NCBI GenBank assembly: GCA_937891565.1
Contig: CALAHA010000394.1
Span: 1 to 20,717, forward strand
From: an uncultured Ilumatobacter sp.
GTDB taxonomy: Bacteria > Actinomycetota > Acidimicrobiia > Acidimicrobiales > Ilumatobacteraceae
Reading direction: 5' to 3'
Length of the DNA: 20,717 nt
Under the pieces are notes generated by a model that was not told where the DNA came from, did not search any database, and worked only from the letters and a program-made list of their open reading frames with translations. The translations under genes were made by a program, and so were the position numbers. Shown piece by piece: positions 13,141 to 19,349 of this stretch (position 1 is its first letter; the number at the start of each line of letters is the position of its first letter).

Positions 13141-13158
13141 TCAGCCGAGCCTGGCTGA
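13141..13158. promoter_or_regulatory. Hairpin just before the MpaB-like start codon
   Basis: TCAGCC (13141-13146) and GGCTGA (13153-13158) are perfect complements with a 6-base loop. In the minus-strand mRNA this hairpin would end 4 bases before the ATG at 13136 and occupy the ribosome-binding region. It could lower translation, or the true start may differ. Confidence 0.35.
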
Positions 13159-13189
13159 ACCTCAAGGTACTGAAGGGCCCAGGGACATG

Positions 13190-13220
13190 CTCGATCGTTG
13201 TCGAGTCTTTCTCGATCGTG
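13190..13220. repeat. Two CTCGATCGT direct repeats, 21 bp apart, upstream of the MpaB-like gene
   Basis: CTCGATCGT occurs at 13190-13198 and again at 13211-13219, a period of 21 bases or about two helical turns. Each copy contains the palindrome CGATCG. The pair lies in the 112-base gap between the LuxR-type gene and the MpaB-like gene and could be an operator for the adjacent regulator. No binding evidence exists in the sequence itself. Confidence 0.35.
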
Positions 13221-13248
13221 AGGTCGGGAGGTGCCAGATGCGCAATGC

Positions 13249-13851
13249 CTATTGGAGGTCTTTGCCTTGATCGCTCGCAGTGAGGCCGAGCCGGGCTGCG
13301 GCGGCAATTGCCGCTGACCGATTCTGTACACCAAGCTTGATGTATGTGTTTTGGAGGTGGCGGCGCACGGTTCGCTCGCTGTAGCTCAGGTCTCGAGCGA
13401 GGTCGACGATGGTTCGCCCAGAGGCGACTGAGCGAAGCAGTGACATCTCGGCAGCGTTGAGGTCCGAGCGCGGCTGCTCGCGCTTCGCAAGCAGCGCAAG
13501 GTTCTGGGCAGCTTGGCGGGGCAACAGCACCTCGCCGTGCACGGCGGCCTTGACGACGTCGGCCGTGATTGCGCTGGGCATGTCGAGATACACCACCCCG
13601 GATGCGCCGCTGCTCAGTGCTCGGATGTAGCCATCAAGTTCGAGGGTCGAAACAACAGCGACCACAACACATTCGGGGTCGGCAGCGAGTTCTTCGAGCT
13701 GCTCCCAACGCCCGGCATTGTCGCAGTGCACGATTGCCACCCATACTGAGTCGAGCTCACGTGGGCCTTGCTCGAGACCAAAGTCCACAAGTTGGCCGAG
13801 TACTGCCTCGTTATAGGCGATGAGCCCGCCGAAGATTTCCACTGATGTCAC
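13249..13851 (-). CDS. LuxR-type (NarL-like) regulator with degenerate receiver domain
   Basis: A 200-residue DNA-binding protein. The C-terminal third is a LuxR/GerE helix-turn-helix: LNAAEMSLLRSVASGRTIVDLA, SYSERTVRRHLQNTYIKLGV and a closing Ala-rich helix (about residues 130-191). The N-terminal part has receiver-like layout (VVAVVST, ALSSGASGVVYLDMP, then AAVHGEVLLP), but the acidic pair at the first strand is missing and the usual conserved Lys is replaced by Asp in YLDMP. The phospho-acceptor position is not recognisable. It probably works without phosphorylation. No sensor kinase is adjacent, so it is an orphan. The GTG start at 13851 is the first in frame. It is divergent from the YczE-like gene and upstream of the MpaB-like gene, either of which may be its target. 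Confidence 0.87.
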   Translation of the reverse strand: MTSVEIFGGLIAYNEAVLGQLVDFGLEQGPRELDSVWVAIVHCDNAGRWEQLEELAADPECVVVAVVSTLELDGYIRALSSGASGVVYLDMPSAITADVVKAAVHGEVLLPRQAAQNLALLAKREQPRSDLNAAEMSLLRSVASGRTIVDLARDLSYSERTVRRHLQNTYIKLGVQNRSAAIAAAARLGLTASDQGKDLQ

Positions 13852-13875
13852 ACGGTGACGCTACTCGCAACGTCG

Positions 13876-13913
13876 CAGTTGTTTGGGACGAGCTGGCCGC
13901 TTCCAGACAACTG
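13876..13913. promoter_or_regulatory. Inverted repeat between LuxR-type and YczE-like genes
   Basis: CAGTTGT (13876-13882) and ACAACTG (13907-13913) are perfect complements 24 bases apart. They lie in the divergent gap between the LuxR-type gene (start 13851) and the YczE-like gene. The two half-sites are about three helical turns apart centre to centre, a spacing usable by a dimer or pair of dimers. It is a candidate operator. Confidence 0.3.
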
Positions 13914-14035
13914 GCTGTCCAGACCTCGCCAACCACCTCCCGGCCGCAATCGAATCGCGGGGCGAGCCCGAGACTTCATGAGTGAAAGTGCGGGCATGGA
14001 AACCGAATTGGCAGCAGGTCGCGAGGCGCGTCGGG

Positions 14036-14911
14036 ATGAGTCGGCATTCCGCTCTCAGCGCGGTGCAAAGCATCACGACCAAGGCGCCCCCGTCCGTTGC
14101 GGTCCAGGCGTTATCGTTGATCATCGGGTCAAGCCTGATCGGTATTGCCGTCGCACTCTTAGTAGAGGCGGGCCTTGGGTTGGCCCCCTACGACGTGTTG
14201 TCCTCGGGCATCAGCCAGCGCGTCGGTCTGTCGCTTGGCCAGGCCAGCTGGTTGATCGCGGCCGGTCTGACATCGGTCGCAATCGTGCTGGGTCGCCGGC
14301 CCAGCCGATGGGGAATCGCGTACGTGTTTCTGAATGGCTTGGCGATCGACGCGGCGAGTGGAATTCTGCAGGAACCGTCGTCAATGTCGCTTCGAATGGG
14401 GTTCGTTCTGGCTGGCATTGTGACAATGGCTGCGGGCATCAACGTCGTGCTCCACTCGGGCACTACGGGCGGCCCGTTTGAGCTGCTTGCGGCTGCCGGA
14501 GAGGATCGCGGGGTCAGCGCCGTGAAGGTTCGTTACGGCCTCGACGCCGGCGTCTTACTATCGGGAGTCGCCCTCGGAGGTTCGTTCGGACCAGCAACTG
14601 TCGCCTACGGCGCCTTAATGGGCGTGACGATCATGACGGGGAATCAAGCCCTCGTCGATCATCGCCGGGGCCGCGCCATGCGATCCAAGGACGAGATGCG
14701 CAGTGCACGCGAGGCGCGTCGCAGCGGACTGCGCATCATCGATTCCCGGCAGATGTCGGCCGCCATCGAATGCGACCGCCCGAAGGCGCCCGCGATGCGG
14801 CGACCGATCATGCAGGTCGCAAGCTCGACGCGCACGACTACCCAGCTGCGAGCCGCAGTTGTTCTTCAACGAGCAAGTCCGCCCCGTCCGCCCCAAACGC
14901 CGGGATCCTGA
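14036..14911 (+). CDS. YczE/YyaS/YitT-type integral membrane protein with unusual C-terminal tail
   Basis: A multi-pass membrane protein. The first helix (AVQALSLIIGSSLIGIAVALLVEAG) is followed by GLGLAPYDVLSSGISQRVGLSLGQASW, the hallmark of the YczE/YyaS family. A later conserved segment is LHSGTTGGPFELL, then GVSAVKVRYGLDAGVLLSG and GPATVAYGALMGV. The family is around 200 residues and is thought to be a transporter-like protein of unknown substrate. Here about 85 further residues follow, basic and Ser/Pro/Arg-rich, reaching to 2 bases before groES. That tail may be a real extension, or non-coding leader of groES read through after a frame change. I chose ATG 14036; a GTG at 13982 would add 18 residues. 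It is divergent from the LuxR-type gene. Confidence 0.78.
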   Translation: MSRHSALSAVQSITTKAPPSVAVQALSLIIGSSLIGIAVALLVEAGLGLAPYDVLSSGISQRVGLSLGQASWLIAAGLTSVAIVLGRRPSRWGIAYVFLNGLAIDAASGILQEPSSMSLRMGFVLAGIVTMAAGINVVLHSGTTGGPFELLAAAGEDRGVSAVKVRYGLDAGVLLSGVALGGSFGPATVAYGALMGVTIMTGNQALVDHRRGRAMRSKDEMRSAREARRSGLRIIDSRQMSAAIECDRPKAPAMRRPIMQVASSTRTTTQLRAAVVLQRASPPRPPQTPGS

Positions 14912-14913
14912 CA

Positions 14914-15264
14914 ATGGCCACCGCCACGACGACCCGACCGTCACCGACCGTGTCGAAAACCACTATCCAACCTCTTGACGATCATCTGCTGGTCCGCCCC
15001 AACGATCCCGAAAGGTCCACGGCCTCCGGTCTGGTCATCCCCGACACTGCGACGGAAAAGCCCGACCAGGGCACTGTTCTGGCGGTCGGGCCAGGGCGTC
15101 GTTCCGACCACACGGGGGATTGTCTTCCACTCGACATTGCTGTTGGTAGCACGGTGGTGTTCGCGAAGTTTGGTGGAACTCAAATCCGAATCGATGGCGC
15201 AGACCTGCTGATTTTGTCAGCGAAACAAGTCCTTGCAACGATCACTGAGAACGGACAGAAGTAG
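14914..15264 (+). CDS. groES: GroES co-chaperonin
   Basis: The 10-kDa co-chaperonin that caps GroEL. Core motifs are TTIQPLDDHLLVRP at the N-terminus, GLVIPDTATEKPDQGTVLAVGPG (mobile loop and following strand), the VVFAKFGGTQIRIDG segment, and a closing LLILSAKQVLATI. The frame from ATG 14914 gives 116 residues; a GTG at 14950 gives 104 residues, nearer the usual ~97, and may be the real start. groEL begins 3 bases after the stop, so they form an operon. I found no CIRCE element upstream, so HrcA control is not supported. The sequence is divergent from typical GroES in the DDHLLVRP and GVGRRSD-like loop regions. Confidence 0.88.
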   Translation: MATATTTRPSPTVSKTTIQPLDDHLLVRPNDPERSTASGLVIPDTATEKPDQGTVLAVGPGRRSDHTGDCLPLDIAVGSTVVFAKFGGTQIRIDGADLLILSAKQVLATITENGQK

Positions 15265-15267
15265 CAC

Positions 15268-16857
15268 ATGGCCAAACAGCTCGCGTTCAACGAAATTGCC
15301 CGTCGAGAACTGGCCCGAGGGGTCAACTCCGTTGCCGACACCGTCAAGGTCACCCTTGGTCCGAAGGGCCGAAACGTCGTGTTGGCCACGCGATGGGGTG
15401 CGCCGACAATCACCAACGACGGTGTCACCATCGCCAGGGAAATTGATCTCGTCGACGTGTACGCCAACATGGGTGCCCAGTTGATTCAGCAGGTCGCGAT
15501 GGGTACCAATAACGTCGCAGGCGATGGGACCACCACAGCAACGGTGCTGGCCCAGGCACTGATCACCGAAGGACTTCGCAACGTTGCTGCGGGCGCGAAC
15601 CCAATGGCGCTCAAGCGTGGCATCGAGGCCGCGGTAGCTGCCGCCGTTACGGCAATCAGCGACATGGCTGTTCAGGTCAACAACCAGTCTGACATCGAAA
15701 ACGTTGCAGCCATTTCGTCTGCTGATCGCCACGTCGGGCAACTCCTCGCCGAGGCATTTGAGCGGGTCGGGAACGATGGTGTGATCACCGTTGAGGACTC
15801 CAATACCTTCGGGCTCGATCTCGCCTTCACCGAAGGCATGCAATTCGACAAGGGCTACTTGTCGCCCTACTTCGTGACCGACCCAGAACGTATGGAAACG
15901 GTCCTTGAGGACCCATACATCCTGCTCTTTAACGGCAAGATTGATGCACTTCGCGATTTGCTTCCAGCACTCGAGATGGTGGCAAAAGCGAGTAAGCCGC
16001 TGCTGATTATTGCCGAAGACATTCAAGGCGACGCCTTGGCCACCCTGGTCGTCAACAGGATCCGCGGCACCTTTATCTCGGTCGGCGTCAGGGCACCAGG
16101 CTTTGGCGATCGCCGAGCCGCCATGCTTGCTGACCTTGCGGTGCTCACCGGAGCTGAAGTCATCAGCACCGAAGTTGGCCTCAAGCTCGACTCCATCACC
16201 CTCGATCTCCTTGGTAGTGCTCGCAAGGTGATTGTCACCAAAGACAGCACCACGATCGTGGAAGGTGCGGGCGACTTCGTCGCGGTTGCGGCACGAGTCG
16301 CGCAGCTCAGAACGGAAATCGACGTCACCGATTCTGACTTCGACCGTGACAAGCTGCAAGAACGGCTTGCGAAGCTTGCTGGCGGGATTGCCGTTCTCAA
16401 CGTCGGCGCCGCCACTGAGGTTGAACTGGTCGAACTCAAAATGCGCATCGAAGATGCGATCTCGGCAACGCGTGCAGCGATCGAGGAAGGCGTCGTACCT
16501 GGCGGCGGTACCGCGCTGCTCAGGCTCCGCGATGCAGTCGACCGTGCCGCTGCGGCAATGGATGACTCCGACGAGATCACTGGCGCACAGATTGTCTCCA
16601 AGGCACTGTCAGCGCCTGCCCGTCAGATCGCAATAAACGCCGGCTATGACCCTGCAGTCGTTGTTGCACAGGTCGAGCGAGGGCTCGGAGCGGTTGGCTT
16701 CAACGCCGCCACGGGCGATTTCGAAGACCTCACCAAGGCCGGGATTATTGACCCGGCAATGGTCACCCGTGCCGCGCTACAGAACGCAGCATCGGTTGCG
16801 GCGCTCATCCTCACGACCGAGTGCATCATCTCCGACAAGGCACTGTCCAACGGCTGA
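15268..16857 (+). CDS. groEL: GroEL chaperonin, variant lacking the Gly-Met tail
   Basis: A 529-residue 60-kDa chaperonin subunit that refolds proteins in an ATP-driven double ring. Key motifs are VTLGPKGRNV, TNDGVTIA (catalytic Asp), AGDGTTTATVLAQ (ATP site), VGNDGVITVEDS, the GDRRAAMLADLAVLTG segment, and EDAISATRAAIEEGVVPGGG with the hydrolysis Asp. The ATPase residues I can see are intact. The position before AGDGTTT is Asn-Asn rather than the common Asn-Asp. The protein ends TTECIISDKALSNG with neither the GGM repeats nor a His-rich tail, so the ring interior would lack the flexible tails. It follows groES by 3 bases. This is probably a divergent or second chaperonin copy; the main copy would then be elsewhere. 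Confidence 0.94.
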   Translation: MAKQLAFNEIARRELARGVNSVADTVKVTLGPKGRNVVLATRWGAPTITNDGVTIAREIDLVDVYANMGAQLIQQVAMGTNNVAGDGTTTATVLAQALITEGLRNVAAGANPMALKRGIEAAVAAAVTAISDMAVQVNNQSDIENVAAISSADRHVGQLLAEAFERVGNDGVITVEDSNTFGLDLAFTEGMQFDKGYLSPYFVTDPERMETVLEDPYILLFNGKIDALRDLLPALEMVAKASKPLLIIAEDIQGDALATLVVNRIRGTFISVGVRAPGFGDRRAAMLADLAVLTGAEVISTEVGLKLDSITLDLLGSARKVIVTKDSTTIVEGAGDFVAVAARVAQLRTEIDVTDSDFDRDKLQERLAKLAGGIAVLNVGAATEVELVELKMRIEDAISATRAAIEEGVVPGGGTALLRLRDAVDRAAAAMDDSDEITGAQIVSKALSAPARQIAINAGYDPAVVVAQVERGLGAVGFNAATGDFEDLTKAGIIDPAMVTRAALQNAASVAALILTTECIISDKALSNG

Positions 16858-16919
16858 GTTACTGAAGTTTTGCGGCAATGTCGTCATCAATCCAAATCAG
16901 CACGTCGTAGCGTGACCAA

Positions 16920-18791
16920 GTGAATAGTCATGAGTCGGGGCGGTTCGCCTTGGCATTTGGAACACTCGGGATCGTGTTCGGTGACATTGGGACAAGCCCG
17001 ATCTACGCATTTCGTGAGTCGTTCGAGGTGTCGCAAATTGAAGTCACTCAGGCAACGGCATATGGCGTTGCGTCGGTTGTGTTCTGGTCACTCTTGATCG
17101 TCATCTCGGCCAAGTATTTATTCCTGGTGATGCGCGCCGACAACCACGGCGAGGGCGGCATCTTGGCGCTGACGGCGCTGGTGATGCCGTCACGGGACTC
17201 GCCGCCCTCGAGGCAGGCTGCCGCAATTGTGACGCTCGGGGTCTTCGGAACAGCGCTGCTGTACGGCGATGGTCTGATCACGCCGGCAATCTCGGTGCTG
17301 TCGGCGGTTGAAGGGTTCGAGGTCGCGACAACAGCGTTCTCGCGGTTCGTGATCCCGGTGTCGATTCTGATCCTGGTCGCACTGTTCGCTGTCCAACATC
17401 GCGGGACGGCCGGCATTGCCCGAGTGTTTAGCCCGGTGATGGTTGTTTGGTTCGGTGTCCTCGCGACCCTCGGTGCCCGCCAGATCGCGAAGCACCCCGA
17501 CGTGCTCAAGTCGGTGTCGCCGACATACGCGATCGATCTATTCGTCAGCCATCCAATGCGCGCATTTTTGGCGCTCGGGTCGATCTTCCTTGTTGTCACC
17601 GGTGGCGAGGCGCTCTACGCGGACATGGGTCATTTCGGTCGTATCCCAATCACGCTGTCCTGGTACGGACTCGTCCTGCCGAGTTTGTTACTTATCTATT
17701 TCGGTCAGGCTGCGCTGCTCGGGAACGGAAACGGTGAGATCGGTAATCCGTTCTACGACATGGCACCGAGATGGGGCGTCGCTCCGCTCGCCGTGCTGGC
17801 GACGTGTGCGACCGTGATCGCCTCGCAAGCGTTGATCTCTGGAGCCTTCTCGCTGACGGCTCAAGCTGTTCAGCTCGATTACTTCCCTCGTCTGGCGATC
17901 CGTCATACGTCTCGGCATCACGTCGGCCAGGTCTATGTGCCGCTGGTGAACTGGCTGTTGATGATCGGCTGCGTGTCACTGATTCTCATCTTCAAGACGT
18001 CGAGTGCGTTGGCCGCGGCATATGGCATCGCGGTCACGACGACCATGTTGATCACGACGTTGATCTTCTTCCGACTTGTACGGGATCGGTGGGGTTGGTC
18101 GCGCGCCAAGGCGCTCTTGGTGCTGGTCCCATTCCTCATGGTCGATGTTGCGTTTCTCTCGGCGAACGTTCCGAAAATTCCGGCCGGCGGTTGGCTTCCG
18201 CTCTTCGTCGCCGTGGTGCTCGTCGTCCAGATGACGACCTGGCGCCGCGGACGCGAGTTGGTGAAAAATCGTCTGCAGGAGTCAAATCGCACGCTGGCGG
18301 ATGTGATGGCTGATGTTGAACACAATGGTCTTGGGCGTGTGCCAGGCACCGCGGTCTATCTGTTTCGCGATCACGGCAACGTTCCGCCAGCGCTCGCCGC
18401 AACCGTCCGGCACCATCGGGTGCTCCACGAACAGGTGTTAATCGTTTCGGTCGAGGTCGCCGACGAGCCCTACGTCGGCGTACGCAAACGTGCGCATCGG
18501 ATCAACCTCGCCGGGGGTGTCGTTCATGTGAAGATTACGTTTGGGTTCATGGACGAGCCTGCTGTCCCAGGAGTGCTCAGCGCGCTCGATTTCCCGCATC
18601 GCAAGTTCGATACCGACAAGGTGACGTATTTCCTTGGCCGCGAGTCGGTGACAGCCGGCAACCTTCCCGGGATGCACCCGCTACGCGACCAGCTCTTTGT
18701 GCTGCTGCATCGCGGCGCAGCGAGCGCTGCGCGGTTCTACCACCTGCCGCCCGGCCAGGTCATCGAGGTCGGTGCGCAGGTCGAGTTATAG
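16920..18791 (+). CDS. kup: Kup-type potassium uptake transporter
   Basis: A 623-residue KUP/HAK/KT family transporter in the cytoplasmic membrane, taking up K+ probably with H+. The N-terminal signature FGDIGTSPIYAFRESFEV is diagnostic. About twelve hydrophobic helices follow, including the GDGLITPAISVLSAVEGFEV segment, GGEALYADMGHFGR, PNP-like NPFYDMAP, and SQALISGAFSLTAQAVQLDYFPR. The last ~170 residues form the soluble C-terminal region (KFDTDKVTYFLGRESVT). Length is normal. The GTG at 16920 is the likely start, since the first helix follows within 10 residues. It lies 62 bases after groEL on the same strand and could be read through. The gene ends in a short tandem duplication that contains its stop codon. 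Confidence 0.95.
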   Translation: MNSHESGRFALAFGTLGIVFGDIGTSPIYAFRESFEVSQIEVTQATAYGVASVVFWSLLIVISAKYLFLVMRADNHGEGGILALTALVMPSRDSPPSRQAAAIVTLGVFGTALLYGDGLITPAISVLSAVEGFEVATTAFSRFVIPVSILILVALFAVQHRGTAGIARVFSPVMVVWFGVLATLGARQIAKHPDVLKSVSPTYAIDLFVSHPMRAFLALGSIFLVVTGGEALYADMGHFGRIPITLSWYGLVLPSLLLIYFGQAALLGNGNGEIGNPFYDMAPRWGVAPLAVLATCATVIASQALISGAFSLTAQAVQLDYFPRLAIRHTSRHHVGQVYVPLVNWLLMIGCVSLILIFKTSSALAAAYGIAVTTTMLITTLIFFRLVRDRWGWSRAKALLVLVPFLMVDVAFLSANVPKIPAGGWLPLFVAVVLVVQMTTWRRGRELVKNRLQESNRTLADVMADVEHNGLGRVPGTAVYLFRDHGNVPPALAATVRHHRVLHEQVLIVSVEVADEPYVGVRKRAHRINLAGGVVHVKITFGFMDEPAVPGVLSALDFPHRKFDTDKVTYFLGRESVTAGNLPGMHPLRDQLFVLLHRGAASAARFYHLPPGQVIEVGAQVEL

Positions 18792-18807
18792 AGGCCGAGT
18801 TATAGAG
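18782..18807. repeat. Tandem 12-base duplication spanning the kup stop codon
   Basis: CGAGTTATAGAG occurs at 18782-18793 and 18796-18807, a 14-base period. The first copy holds the last codons and TAG stop of kup. It looks like a recent slippage duplication; no function is apparent. Confidence 0.6.
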
Positions 18808-18887
18808 TTCGTAAGGCGCCCGGTGAGCGCAAAAGATTCCAGTTGACAGCAAGGTCATAGGGATCTGTGCTCGATACCTTGATCGGC

Positions 18888-19301
18888 ATGAAGATCGGCG
18901 AACTTGCCAACACCGCGGGCGTCACGACGAAGACAATCAGGTATTACGAGTCGATCGGTGTGCTCGACGAACCAGTCCGAACCGGATCGGGGTACCGCTC
19001 CTACGGACCTGCTGCGATTGAGCGCCTCGACTTCGTCAAGCAAGCCCAGTCATCAGGCCTCGCACTCGCTGAGATCAGGTCGATCCTTGAGATCAAAGAC
19101 CAGGGCGGCCAGACGTGCGAACACACCACGTCTTTACTGAGGCGGCACCTCGACGAACTTGACACCAAGATTGTCGAACTGCAAACCGCCCGGGTCGAGC
19201 TCCAAGCGATGTACGAGCGTGCCGGTGCGCTCGACCCCGCCGAGTGCACCGACGCGAACCGCTGCCAGATCATCACTGTCGAGCCATCCGTCATCATGTG
19301 A
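18888..19301 (+). CDS. MerR family metal-responsive regulator
   Basis: A 137-residue MerR-type activator. The winged helix-turn-helix reads MKIGELANTAGVTTKTIRYYESIGVL (residues 1-26) with the GYRSYG wing near 36-40, then a long dimerisation helix (about 77-112). Cysteines are at 77, 120 and 126 (GQTCEH; ECTDANRC). Copper sensors of the CueR type have Ser at the position of Cys77, whereas Zn/Cd/Hg sensors have Cys, so metal preference is open. The next gene is a copper-type ATPase, which suggests Cu(I). I used ATG 18888 because the family starts at this MKIGELA motif; ATG 18867 is in frame upstream. The gap to the ATPase holds a long-spacer promoter with a dyad. Confidence 0.9.
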   Translation: MKIGELANTAGVTTKTIRYYESIGVLDEPVRTGSGYRSYGPAAIERLDFVKQAQSSGLALAEIRSILEIKDQGGQTCEHTTSLLRRHLDELDTKIVELQTARVELQAMYERAGALDPAECTDANRCQIITVEPSVIM

Positions 19302-19311
19302 CCAACGTCGC

Positions 19312-19343
19312 TTGACCTTGCCCTGGGCTGGAAGGCGTACGTT
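19312..19343 (+). promoter_or_regulatory. MerR-type promoter and dyad operator of the copper ATPase gene
   Basis: A -35 box TTGACC (19312-19317) and a -10-like TACGTT (19338-19343) are 20 bases apart, longer than the usual 17 and typical of MerR-regulated promoters. The spacer holds a dyad, CCTTGCCC...GGGC...GGAAGG (19316-19335), close to the CCTTCC/GGAAGG pattern of copper regulators. The expected transcript start, about 7 bases after the -10 box, falls at the ATG (19350), so the mRNA is probably leaderless. Confidence 0.65.
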
Positions 19344-19349
19344 TGACTT

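Noticed and set aside
15217..16359. Minus-strand open frame of 380 codons opposite groEL
   Set aside because: Entirely antisense to a canonical chaperonin gene.
18850..18881. CAAGGT/ACCTTG inverted repeat before the MerR-family gene as an autoregulatory operator
   Set aside because: The arms are 20 bases apart, too far for a MerR-type dyad, and no matching long-spacer promoter surrounds them.
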